Assembly: GCA_947442905.1 (NCBI GenBank)
Contig: CANEWV010000013.1
Coordinates: forward strand, 1-13,568
Source of the DNA: Chitinophagaceae bacterium
Lineage (GTDB): Bacteria > Bacteroidota > Bacteroidia > Chitinophagales > Chitinophagaceae
DNA: 13,568 bases
Reading direction: 5' to 3'
Shown here in pieces: positions 6,442 through 13,568 of the stretch; the first letter of the stretch is position 1; each line of letters opens with the position of its first letter. The notes below the pieces were generated by a model. It did no database searches. It was given only the letters and a program-made list of their open reading frames with translations, and had not been told where the DNA came from. The position numbers and the translations under genes were made by a program.

Positions 6442-7977
6442 CTAATAATCAATTTTAGCAAAACATGTATACCCCCTGTACATGCATGGCACAATAATTT
6501 GCTTGAGTCCTATTTGTTTGGATAGCCTAGGCATAAACTCATGACCGCGATCTACATTTTTAAAGGTAGGGTTACGGTTAATTCTGCCATCAGGTGTAAT
6601 CGCCTGGTTGGTTAAAACATTTTGATTTTTTTCCTGCATGTTAAAAATGAAATTGAGCTGATCACCTCCATTTAACATCGAGAAGCCAATAAAATTTTCA
6701 GAATTATCGTCGAACTGATTTTTACGAATCATATTACTCCATTCCATATTTCCCTTTGCATCAAAAGAAACGACCGCAATATTTTCTGCGTAATACCTGA
6801 CTTGATTGTTGTTGTTAAAAAAACTATTGTTTCGGCCCCATGGCGAAAGACCCATGCCACCCATGGGACTATTCCATGAATAATAATCCATGGGAGACCA
6901 AAAAGGAGAGCCATATAAATAATCCCATCTATTGAGCGTGCTTCCTTTAGATGAAGAAAAAACAGATTCCGAAATCATCATAAAACCACCATCACGCCTT
7001 AGTATAATGTTCTTTAAAAAATAATCATTGAATGCAGCCCTTGCGCCGTTTTGACCTTTTGCGTCTTCTTTAAATTCGTCAGAAAAAATGGTGGTTGCGT
7101 TGAGTAATTCTTTGTCTAAAATTTTATCCCACAAAGTAAAATAGATGCCTTCAATATTTCCGCGGCGCTGCTTACCAAAAAAAGAAGTGATTAAATAGTG
7201 CTTGTTTAAATTGTCTACTTTAATATGAATATCATCTAAATAAATACCTTTAACAGCTATATCAGAAATGAAGGCAATATCTTCATTGGCCTTTTTTGTA
7301 ACGAGTGACACTTTATTGATATTGTCGTTTTGCGCAGTACCACTGGCTCTTACACAAATTAAATCACCATCATTATCAAGTGCAAACTCTGCCAAAAAAT
7401 CGTTACGCTGCGGCATTGGCAATTCGATACGTGATTTTTTTATGGATGTAAAATCTTGATCATACAGATATGTTGTTAACGCGTGCGACTTTTCGTTGTG
7501 GCTATTGATTTTAAAAATCATTATTTTTTTCTTGTCTTCACTCACCACCAAAGAATAAAGGCGGTTAGAACCAATAGATGTTGCATCAAGGGTACTATCA
7601 AGCTGCATAGGTTCCGACAATAAATTACCATCGCTATCCATTTTAACCACCATACAATACACAATACTTTTTCGTTGAAACTGATAGAGCATGTAAAAGT
7701 GATTGGCGTAGGTTAAAAAGTCAGTTTGAATAAGCCGGTCTGGCATATTAAGTTGTTGCTTGCCAAGTAGCTTCATATCCTGATCAAACACCGAAAGCGT
7801 ATGGCCATCTCTGTAGTTTTTGTATACCAAAATTTTACCCCCTACTTTTCCGAGTACCTCGAAACTGTAAGAACGAGGGTCGTCTTTGTCAGGTTCAGAA
7901 AAGGCTATTTGCTGTGCCATGAGGGCAAGGGGGAGCATATTAACCAACAAAAAAAGGAGTAAAATTGACTTTTTCAT
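6442..7977 (-). CDS. Secreted protein of unknown function, beta-rich, with Pro/aromatic/Asn-rich insertion
   Basis: I do not recognise this 511-residue protein. It begins with a clear signal peptide (MKKSILLLFLLVNMLPLALMA, cut before QQ) and no lipobox cysteine, so it should be periplasmic or surface-exposed. The rest alternates short beta-type stretches with turns containing Asp, Asn and Gly (KMDSDGNLL, DNDGDLI, FDAKGNMEW, TPDGRINRN), which suggests a beta-propeller-like fold; this is inference. Residues 352-396 form an unusual stretch with repeated SP (SPFW, SPMD, SPMG, SPWG), many Tyr/Trp/Phe and a run of four Asn. The frame is open 14 codons further upstream to an ATG at 8019, but the signal peptide and a TACCTTTG promoter element at 8005-7998 place the start at 7977. 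It probably heads a transcript with the downstream membrane-protein gene and is divergent from kup. Confidence 0.85.
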   Translation of the reverse strand: MKKSILLLFLLVNMLPLALMAQQIAFSEPDKDDPRSYSFEVLGKVGGKILVYKNYRDGHTLSVFDQDMKLLGKQQLNMPDRLIQTDFLTYANHFYMLYQFQRKSIVYCMVVKMDSDGNLLSEPMQLDSTLDATSIGSNRLYSLVVSEDKKKIMIFKINSHNEKSHALTTYLYDQDFTSIKKSRIELPMPQRNDFLAEFALDNDGDLICVRASGTAQNDNINKVSLVTKKANEDIAFISDIAVKGIYLDDIHIKVDNLNKHYLITSFFGKQRRGNIEGIYFTLWDKILDKELLNATTIFSDEFKEDAKGQNGARAAFNDYFLKNIILRRDGGFMMISESVFSSSKGSTLNRWDYLYGSPFWSPMDYYSWNSPMGGMGLSPWGRNNSFFNNNNQVRYYAENIAVVSFDAKGNMEWSNMIRKNQFDDNSENFIGFSMLNGGDQLNFIFNMQEKNQNVLTNQAITPDGRINRNPTFKNVDRGHEFMPRLSKQIGLKQIIVPCMYRGYTCFAKIDY

Positions 7978-7997
7978 ACCAAAAAGCTTTAGACACT

Positions 7998-8005
7998 CAA
8001 AGGTA
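7998..8005 (-). promoter_or_regulatory. -7 element TACCTTTG before the secreted-protein gene
   Basis: A perfect TAnnTTTG match on the minus strand ends 20 nt before the ATG at 7977. It has the same eight bases as the purQ -7 element. No good TTG element lies 17-23 nt upstream: the nearest CAA/CAAA on the plus strand give spacings of 11 or 27. The position implies a leader of about 14 nt and excludes the upstream ATG at 8019. Confidence 0.5.
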
Positions 8006-8096
8006 AGTCCCTTTCTCAAGAACTACCCTACCCAAAGGTGAAATAAATCTTAAGGTATATTCCTATTTTAATGGGACCCGAACTTGTTTTTTGCTA

Positions 8097-8104
8097 TACA
8101 TTTG
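8097..8104 (+). promoter_or_regulatory. -7 element TACATTTG before kup
   Basis: A perfect TAnnTTTG match ends 20 nt before the GTG at 8125, giving a short leader. No convincing -33 TTG is found at the usual spacing; a TTG at 8084-8086 is too close. It lies downstream of the in-frame ATG at 8071, so a transcript starting here could only use the GTG. Confidence 0.45.
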
Positions 8105-8124
8105 TCAAGCAAAATAACATATAC

Positions 8125-10131
8125 GTGAGCAAGAATCTTAACAAAGTCACTTCTGCAGGACTCGTCATTGCACTAGGTATCATTTACGGAGACATTGGAA
8201 CCTCTCCCCTATACGTTTTAAACGAAATTATTTCAGGTAGGGAAATTAGCGAATTGCTGATCATTGGGTCCCTGTCTTGTATTATTTGGACGCTCACACT
8301 TCAAACCACATTTAAGTATGTGATACTCACGCTCAAGGCAGACAACAAAGGCGAGGGTGGTATATTTAGTTTGTATGCACTTGTTAGAAGGCGAAAAAAA
8401 TGGCTAGTGATTCCTGCCATGATTGGTGGTGCAGCCCTACTTGCCGATGGTATTATCACACCGCCCATTACCGTTACTTCGGCCATTGAAGGATTAAGAC
8501 AAATTCCTGTTTTTCATGATATCACACAGCAAACCATCGTTACTATTGTAATTGCAATCATTAGCATGATATTTTTTGTGCAACAATTTGGTACTGCTTC
8601 TATTGGAAAATTTTTTGGTCCTATTATGATGATCTGGTTTGCCATGATTGCTATTTTAGGATGCACCCATCTATTAGATGATATATCCATTTTAAAAGCT
8701 TTTAACCCCTACTATGGTATAAAATTACTAGCCACTTATCCAAAAGGTTTTTGGCTACTAGGTGCCGTGTTTTTATGCACCACCGGAGCAGAAGCACTTT
8801 ACAGCGATTTAGGACACTGCGGTAAAGGCAATATTCGTATCTCTTGGATTTTTGTAAAAACATGTTTGATCATTAACTATTTGGGGCAGGGCGCTTGGTT
8901 ACTGGCTCAGTATAAAGGGCAAATCATTCCAGCAGCGGTTATGGCAGATGGCTTTAATCCATTTATTGGTATCATGCCTCAGTGGTTCAAACTAATTGGT
9001 ATTATTATAGCTGCAGCTGCTGCTATTATTGCCAGCCAGGCATTAATATCAGGATCCTTTACCCTTATTAGTGAAGCCATGCGACTTAATTTATGGCCTA
9101 AAATGAAAATCAATTATCCAACCGAAGAAAAAGGACAATTGTATATTCCGGGTATTAGTCTTTTGTTATTTGTAGGTTGCGTGGGTATCACTTTATACTT
9201 TCAAAAATCCGCTAATATGGGCGCTGCCTATGGTTTAGCCATTACCCTTTGCATGATTAGTACATCCATTTTGTTTGCCAACTTTTTGGTTAGCAAACGA
9301 ACGGCTCCAGCCTGGATTTATGTATACCTTATTGTTTATTTACTTATTGAGAGCTCATTTTTAGTGGCCAACCTAGAAAAATTCATGCATGGTGGTTATG
9401 TAACACTTATTGTTGGTGGCGCATTATTTGCTGTTATGTATGTTTGGTTTAGAAGCAGAAAAATCAAAAACAGATACATTGAGTTTGTGCATTTAGAGGA
9501 TTACATTCCAATGATTCAGGAACTTAGTAACGACAAATCCATTCCTAAATATGCAACGCACCTAGTGTATATGACCAGTGCCAATAACCACAAAGAAATT
9601 GAGCACAAAATCATCTATTCGATTTTGAATAAAAAACCAAAACGTGCCGATATCTATTGGTTTGTACACGTAGACGTTATAGACGAGCCATACACTTGTG
9701 AATACTCGGTAGAACATATCATCCCTAACGATATTATTAGGGTCGAATTTAGGCTTGGCTTTAGAATGGAACAGCGTATTAACCTGATGTTTAGAAAAGT
9801 GGTGGAAGACCTCGTAACCAATAAAGAAGTGAACATTACCAGCCGTTACGAAAGCTTAGAAAAAAATAATGTGGTGGGCGATTTTCAATTTATTGTACTT
9901 GAAAAATATTTAAGCCAAGACAACGAGCTTCCAATTATAGAAAGAGTGATCATGAAACTTTATTTTTGGCTTAAAGAAATTAGCCTTGGAGAAGAGCGTG
10001 GCTTTGGACTCGATCCGAGCAATGTAACCGTCGAAAAATTTCCATTAATTGTAGCGCCTGTTTCTAATTTAAATTTAAAGCGTACCGATTTTGAAGCACC
10101 CGACGAGGATACAGAAGACAGTATAGGATAA
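8125..10131 (+). CDS. kup: Kup potassium uptake transporter
   Basis: Kup is an inner-membrane potassium:proton symporter of the HAK/KUP/KT family, used for constitutive K+ uptake. From the GTG at 8125 the product has 668 residues, somewhat longer than the E. coli protein. Family motifs are clear: YGDIGTSPLYVLNEI (21-35), KADNKGEGGIFSLYAL (71-86), ADGIITPPITVTSAIEGL (107-124) and CTTGAEALYSDLGHCG, with about twelve membrane helices up to roughly residue 455. A soluble C-terminal domain of about 210 residues follows, ending in an acidic tail (EAPDEDTEDS). The frame is also open from an ATG at 8071, which would add 18 residues (MGPELVFCYTF...). I prefer the GTG because the family N terminus begins there (SKNLNKVTSAGLVIALG) and a -7 element lies between the two candidates. 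The gene is divergent from the secreted-protein gene, and its stop is 5 bp from the convergent LD-carboxypeptidase stop. Confidence 0.95.
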   Translation: MSKNLNKVTSAGLVIALGIIYGDIGTSPLYVLNEIISGREISELLIIGSLSCIIWTLTLQTTFKYVILTLKADNKGEGGIFSLYALVRRRKKWLVIPAMIGGAALLADGIITPPITVTSAIEGLRQIPVFHDITQQTIVTIVIAIISMIFFVQQFGTASIGKFFGPIMMIWFAMIAILGCTHLLDDISILKAFNPYYGIKLLATYPKGFWLLGAVFLCTTGAEALYSDLGHCGKGNIRISWIFVKTCLIINYLGQGAWLLAQYKGQIIPAAVMADGFNPFIGIMPQWFKLIGIIIAAAAAIIASQALISGSFTLISEAMRLNLWPKMKINYPTEEKGQLYIPGISLLLFVGCVGITLYFQKSANMGAAYGLAITLCMISTSILFANFLVSKRTAPAWIYVYLIVYLLIESSFLVANLEKFMHGGYVTLIVGGALFAVMYVWFRSRKIKNRYIEFVHLEDYIPMIQELSNDKSIPKYATHLVYMTSANNHKEIEHKIIYSILNKKPKRADIYWFVHVDVIDEPYTCEYSVEHIIPNDIIRVEFRLGFRMEQRINLMFRKVVEDLVTNKEVNITSRYESLEKNNVVGDFQFIVLEKYLSQDNELPIIERVIMKLYFWLKEISLGEERGFGLDPSNVTVEKFPLIVAPVSNLNLKRTDFEAPDEDTEDSIG

Positions 10132-10136
10132 GTAAC

Positions 10137-11045
10137 CTATACTTCTTTCAAATTCACTTTTTTAGCAGTTACTTCTAATGCATACTCTATGCCATGCTTT
10201 AGTGCGTAGTTTTCTTTGTCGTGACTTACTGGAAAATCGTAACATACTGGATAATTATATTCCGCAACTGCTGCTTGTATAATTTCATATGCCGTTGCTC
10301 CAAATGCTGGGTCCGAATCTTTAGTTTGTGTAAAGCCTCCAACTATAAGCCCGGCAAGGTTTTTAAGCATACCGCTTCTTTTTAATTGAAGCATCATCCG
10401 GTCTATATTGTATTTGTATTCACCAATATCTTCTAAAAATAAAATAGTATTTTTTGTTTTTAAACTAGACACCGATCCAATAGCGTGCGCTACGAGGGTT
10501 AAATTACCACCTACTAATTTGCCTTTTGTTTTTCCTATTCTATTAAGCGCATGTGGCGCTGCTTTGTAATTTGCTTTTTTACCCTGTAAAGCATTTTTTA
10601 AAGAAAGTACCCACTCGTTATTTGACTGTCCATTATTAAATGCAGCTGCCATGGGCGCATGCAGCGACGCTGTTTTTAATACTTCCGTGCAATGATTGTG
10701 CAGCAGTGTGATATCACTAAATCCAATCACCCACTTTGGATGTTTTGTAAACTTTTTAAAATCGAGTAAATCAATAATCCGACTCATCCCATATCCGCCT
10801 CTACCGCATAATACCGCCTGCACTTTTTTATCATCGAGCATGTCCTGCATATCTGCAGCGCGCGCCTCGTCGGTAGCCGAAAAATAATGATGCTGCGTAC
10901 CAAGGGTTTTACCAATTTTTACCTTGTAACCCCAAGCCTCTAGGGTACTAATACATGTTGCCGCTTTTTTAGCCGTAAGGGTACCCGATGGGCAAACAAT
11001 ACCAATAGTGTCGCCCTTTTTAAGGTAGGGTGGAATTTTGATCAT
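10137..11045 (-). CDS. ldcA: LD-carboxypeptidase, peptidase family S66 (LdcA/MccF-like)
   Basis: S66 peptidases cleave the L-D bond before the terminal D-Ala of murein tetrapeptides during cytoplasmic peptidoglycan recycling; the MccF branch instead hydrolyses microcin C-type compounds. The 302-residue length (from MIKIPPYL) is typical. N-terminal features are LKKGDTIGIVCPSG (8-21) and CGRGGYG (80-86). The nucleophile is S110 in GFSDIT. The other triad members are probably E205 in LFLEDIGE and H275 in PVSHDKENYAL. No signal peptide is present, in keeping with a cytoplasmic enzyme. An ATG seven codons upstream (11066) is possible, but the family start fits 11045 better. The gene stands alone: it converges with kup (5-bp gap) and is divergent from metG (90 bp between starts). 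Recycling is the more likely role because no microcin genes are near. Confidence 0.92.
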   Translation of the reverse strand: MIKIPPYLKKGDTIGIVCPSGTLTAKKAATCISTLEAWGYKVKIGKTLGTQHHYFSATDEARAADMQDMLDDKKVQAVLCGRGGYGMSRIIDLLDFKKFTKHPKWVIGFSDITLLHNHCTEVLKTASLHAPMAAAFNNGQSNNEWVLSLKNALQGKKANYKAAPHALNRIGKTKGKLVGGNLTLVAHAIGSVSSLKTKNTILFLEDIGEYKYNIDRMMLQLKRSGMLKNLAGLIVGGFTQTKDSDPAFGATAYEIIQAAVAEYNYPVCYDFPVSHDKENYALKHGIEYALEVTAKKVNLKEV

Positions 11046-11110
11046 GCGGCAATTTAGCAATTTCAACCAGTACTGACAAGCCCATTCAAAAAGGCGCCCA
11101 ACAACGCAGC

Positions 11111-11118
11111 TAAATTTG
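11111..11118 (+). promoter_or_regulatory. -7 element TAAATTTG before metG
   Basis: A perfect TAnnTTTG match ends 17 nt before the metG ATG at 11136, giving a predicted leader of roughly 11-12 nt. No TTG is seen 17-23 nt upstream. The nearby TTTGTAC-TTTTGTACC duplication (11115-11130) is notable but unexplained. The element argues against initiation at the in-frame TTG at 11124, which would lie at or next to the transcript 5' end. Confidence 0.5.
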
Positions 11119-11135
11119 TACTTTTGTACCCTATT

Positions 11136-13268
11136 ATGAGTACACCCAAACGATATTTAATTACAGCAGCCCTTCCGTATGCGAATGGGCAAAAACATAT
11201 AGGTCATTTGGCGGGCGCTTATCTTCCTGCCGATATTTACGTGCGTTATTTAAAAGCACAAAAAAGAGATGCGGTATTTGTTTGCGGAAGTGACGAGCAT
11301 GGCACCGCCATTCCTATTCAGGCTACCAAAGAAGGTACCACGGCGCAGGCCATTATTGACAAGTACCATCCTTTAATGGAGCAAAACTTTAAGGACTTAG
11401 GTATTGCATTTGATGTATACCACCGCACCAGTGATCCGCTGCACCACCAAACAGCGCAAGCATTTTTTACAAAACTTGAAGCCAAAGGTGATTTAGAAAC
11501 AAAAGAAACGGAACAATATTTTGACGAGAGCGCACAAACATTTTTAGCAGACCGTTACATTAAAGGCACTTGCCCTTCTTGTGGTTATGATAGTGCCTAT
11601 GGCGATCAGTGTGAAAAATGTGGCAAGAGTTTAAGTCCCGAAGAGCTCATCAATCCAGTAAGTACGCTAAGTGGCAATGCACCCATTAAAAAAACTACTA
11701 AGCACTGGTACTTACCACTGAATAGACACGAAGATTTTTTACGTAATTGGATTTTAGAAGAACATGGAAACGACTGGAGACCCAGTGTGGTTGGGCAGTG
11801 TAAGAGTTGGATTGATGGCGGTTTGCAACCACGCGCTGTTACCCGTGATTTAGATTGGGGCGTAAAAGTGCCCTTAGCAAGTGCCGATGGGAAAGTGCTC
11901 TATGTTTGGTTTGATGCACCTATTGGTTATATCAGTGCCACTAAACAGTGGGCCCTCAATACCGGTAACGATTGGAAACCTTATTGGGAAGATAAAGACA
12001 CCAAGCTAGTGCATTTTATTGGAAAAGATAATATTGTTTTTCACTGTATTATTTTTCCGGTGATGCTCAAACTCCACGGAAATATTTTACCCACCGATGT
12101 TCCTGCCAACGAGTTTATGAATTTGGAAGGTGACAAAATGAGTACTTCCAGAAACTGGAAATTAGACATGCAGGATTACATCACCGACTTTGTCAACAAA
12201 GAAAATGGTGGTGGTCAAATGGCTGACGCCCTTAGGTATTACCTCACTCAAATTGCGCCAGAAACAAAGGATAGCGAATTTATGTGGAAGGGTTTCCAAG
12301 ACGCCATTAATTCAGAACTCGTAAGTGTGTTTGGCAATTTTGTAAACCGTTCACTGGTGCTCATGCACAAGCTTTGTAACGGCAAAGTGCCTCCTTACCA
12401 CGCAGATATAGAAGATTCAGAAGACACCGCTGTTAAAGAAGCGATTGCTGCTACCGCTAAAAAAGTAAGTGACCTTATTGAAGGTTACCGTTTTAGAGAA
12501 GCGCTTTTTGAAGTGATTGCACTTGCCAGAATTGGTAATGGTTACATGCAAAAGAAAGAGCCTTGGATTGTTGCCAAGCAACTAGCCGAGAATCCGGCTG
12601 CACAAAAACAAATAGACAACTGTTTACATGTATGTTTACAGCTTACGGCTAACCTAGCCATATTGGGGCAACCATTTTTACCATTTACGGCTAAAAAAAT
12701 GTGTCACTTATTAAAAGTGGTTGACAAAATATTAGACTGGGAAAATGCGGGCAGCTTAAAATTATTAAGCGTAGGCTATACCCTTCGCGCCCCAGAATTA
12801 TTATTTAGAAAAATTGAAGACGAAGAAATTGCAGCGCAAATACAAAAATTAAATGATGCTGCTCAAATTAAAAAAATGGAAACAACGCCAACGCCAACGT
12901 CAACAACAGCGCCAACAACGTCTGCAATAGCTGCCGTGAAGCCAGAAATTGTATTTGATGATTTTGCTAAAATAGATTTACGTGTAGGAACTATTGTTGC
13001 CGCGTCAAAAGTTGAAAAAGCCGACAAACTATTACAACTCAGTGTAGACCTGGGTTTTGAAACACGCACCATTGTTTCAGGTATTGCCCAGCATTTTGAA
13101 CCAGCAAGTATTGTTGGAAAGCAAGTAACGGTTGTGGTTAATTTAGCACCACGCAAAATGAGGGGGATAGAAAGTAACGGTATGATACTTATGGCTGAAG
13201 ATGCAAATGGTAAATTACATTTTATCAATCCATCAGACAATATCAACCCAGGAAGTGGTGTGAGCTAA
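11136..13268 (+). CDS. metG: MetG, methionyl-tRNA synthetase with C-terminal tRNA-binding domain
   Basis: MetG charges tRNA-Met with methionine. The 710-residue product is the long form. It has the class I signature HIGH (21-24) within AALPYANGQKHIGHLAGAYL, a zinc-binding connective insertion with four cysteines (C146, C149, C159, C162 in CPSCG and CEKCG), VWFDAPIGYISA (257-268), and the second signature KMSTS (334-338) with STS in place of the common SKS ending. An anticodon-binding helical domain spans about 390-560. A Thr/Pro-rich linker (583-596) joins it to a C-terminal OB-fold tRNA-binding domain at about 605-710 (FDDFAKIDLRVGTIVAA, VVVNLAPRKMRGIESNGMIL), which in relatives mediates dimerisation and tRNA affinity. 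The ATG at 11136 is chosen over the in-frame TTG at 11124 because of the family N terminus and the promoter position. The stop codon directly abuts the stop of the convergent neighbour, with no base between. Confidence 0.97.
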   Translation: MSTPKRYLITAALPYANGQKHIGHLAGAYLPADIYVRYLKAQKRDAVFVCGSDEHGTAIPIQATKEGTTAQAIIDKYHPLMEQNFKDLGIAFDVYHRTSDPLHHQTAQAFFTKLEAKGDLETKETEQYFDESAQTFLADRYIKGTCPSCGYDSAYGDQCEKCGKSLSPEELINPVSTLSGNAPIKKTTKHWYLPLNRHEDFLRNWILEEHGNDWRPSVVGQCKSWIDGGLQPRAVTRDLDWGVKVPLASADGKVLYVWFDAPIGYISATKQWALNTGNDWKPYWEDKDTKLVHFIGKDNIVFHCIIFPVMLKLHGNILPTDVPANEFMNLEGDKMSTSRNWKLDMQDYITDFVNKENGGGQMADALRYYLTQIAPETKDSEFMWKGFQDAINSELVSVFGNFVNRSLVLMHKLCNGKVPPYHADIEDSEDTAVKEAIAATAKKVSDLIEGYRFREALFEVIALARIGNGYMQKKEPWIVAKQLAENPAAQKQIDNCLHVCLQLTANLAILGQPFLPFTAKKMCHLLKVVDKILDWENAGSLKLLSVGYTLRAPELLFRKIEDEEIAAQIQKLNDAAQIKKMETTPTPTSTTAPTTSAIAAVKPEIVFDDFAKIDLRVGTIVAASKVEKADKLLQLSVDLGFETRTIVSGIAQHFEPASIVGKQVTVVVNLAPRKMRGIESNGMILMAEDANGKLHFINPSDNINPGSGVS
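12882..12923 (+). repeat. Low-complexity ACG/CCA/ACA repeat encoding the MetG Thr/Pro linker
   Basis: Within metG, codons for residues 583-596 are almost only Thr, Pro, Ser and Ala codons (TTPTPTSTTAPTTS), with short tandem units of the type CCAACG. The stretch joins the anticodon-binding domain to the C-terminal tRNA-binding domain, where a flexible spacer is expected. Such tracts can change length by slippage in multiples of three without breaking the frame. Confidence 0.7.
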
Positions 13269-13568
13269 TTAAGAATAACGCACACACTCTTTATTTTCTT
13301 TATCGGTATAGGCTAGGCCTTTCTCTTTTAAAACTTCGGCAGGTACACCATTCCATTTATTAGGAATATTACCCGCATACCCTAAATCCTTAACACCCAT
13401 TTCTGAAGTGTAAAAACCAGTAAGCGTTAAATCACGTATGAGGTTAAAAAAGGTAACGCCTTGCTTGTTTTTAGAATCTGCTTTTTCTGGATAGGCAATT
13501 TGATCCACCATTTTAATCCGGTCTGCTGCAGTGCAGTCTACAAAAGCTTTGTCAAACTGCTTAAAGCA
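13269..13568 (-). CDS. Gluconate 2-dehydrogenase subunit 3 family protein (C-terminal 99 residues; 5' end beyond the window)
   Basis: The frame is open to the right edge, so the ATG at 13511 is an internal methionine rather than the start; 19 more codons precede it (beginning CFKQFDKAFVDCTAADRIK). The C-terminal part carries the conserved block TFFNLIRDLTLTGFYTSEMG, then DLGYAGNIPNKWNGVPAEV, typical of the gluconate 2-dehydrogenase subunit 3 family. In Bacteroidota these small proteins usually carry a Tat signal peptide and pair with a periplasmic GMC-type FAD oxidoreductase acting on sugars or alcohols. The signal region is outside the window. A partner would have to be upstream (right of the window), because downstream lies convergent metG. 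The family call is from motif memory. The substrate cannot be inferred. Confidence 0.85.
   Translation of the reverse strand, partial: CFKQFDKAFVDCTAADRIKMVDQIAYPEKADSKNKQGVTFFNLIRDLTLTGFYTSEMGVKDLGYAGNIPNKWNGVPAEVLKEKGLAYTDKENKECVRYS

Noticed and set aside
10696..10887. A 63-codon plus-strand frame opposite the LD-carboxypeptidase gene
   Set aside because: It is antisense to conserved S66 motifs, with no start context or domain.
12863..13246. A 127-codon minus-strand frame opposite the metG C-terminal region
   Set aside because: It is antisense to the conserved tRNA-binding domain; its Val/Gly-rich tail is the reverse complement of the Thr/Pro linker repeat.
1..13568. CRISPR array, insertion sequence, phage, toxin-antitoxin or defence genes
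   Set aside because: No regularly spaced repeats, terminal inverted repeats, transposase or integrase motifs, or small paired genes are visible; every gene with a recognisable family is housekeeping or envelope-related.
1..13568. tRNA, rRNA or riboswitch
   Set aside because: No tRNA T-loop signature or rRNA-like segment was noticed, and the gaps between genes are at most about 200 bp and mostly under 100 bp, leaving no room for a typical riboswitch before purQ or metG.

Overview
The window looks like ordinary chromosomal backbone from a member of the Bacteroidota, most likely near the Chitinophagaceae. The reasons are an A/T-leaning composition, no Shine-Dalgarno motifs before the genes, at least four perfect matches to the Bacteroidota -7 promoter element TAnnTTTG a short distance before start codons, and proteins that read like that phylum's versions (an ECF sigma factor of the CSINTALGRMRYGL type, a multi-pass protein resembling DUF6427, a gluconate 2-dehydrogenase subunit 3 relative). 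I see no mobile element, phage gene, CRISPR array, rRNA or tRNA.

Layout from left to right. Positions 1-1474 (minus) hold the N-terminal half of UvrA, cut by the window edge. A 198-bp divergent gap with two small repeats separates it from an ECF-type sigma factor (1673-2254, plus). Facing the sigma gene is a minus-strand block, transcribed right to left. It contains a secreted protein of unknown function (6442-7977), a multi-pass membrane protein (5426-6415), purQ with its own promoter (4705-5364), a stand-alone DsbD alpha domain (4247-4702) and full-length DsbD (2274-4247). Going right from the secreted-protein gene, kup (8125-10131, plus) is divergent from it. An LD-carboxypeptidase gene (10137-11045, minus) converges on kup and is divergent from metG (11136-13268, plus). 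metG meets the 3' end of a gluconate 2-dehydrogenase subunit 3 family gene (13269-13568, minus), which runs off the right edge.

The functions are mostly housekeeping: nucleotide excision repair, purine synthesis, potassium uptake, murein peptide recycling, methionyl-tRNA charging and periplasmic thiol reduction. The clearest functional link is the DsbD pair. The separate small protein carries the redox cysteines, while the related N-terminal domain fused to DsbD lacks them, so the two genes (TAATG overlap) probably form one electron-transfer device.

I did not find a convincing undescribed defence, mobile or biosynthetic system. The best leads are the split and partly inactive DsbD alpha domains, the absent first Cys pair in UvrA zinc module 1, short-leader promoters that resolve several start codons, very tight convergent gene ends, and a secreted protein with a Pro/aromatic/Asn-rich insertion.
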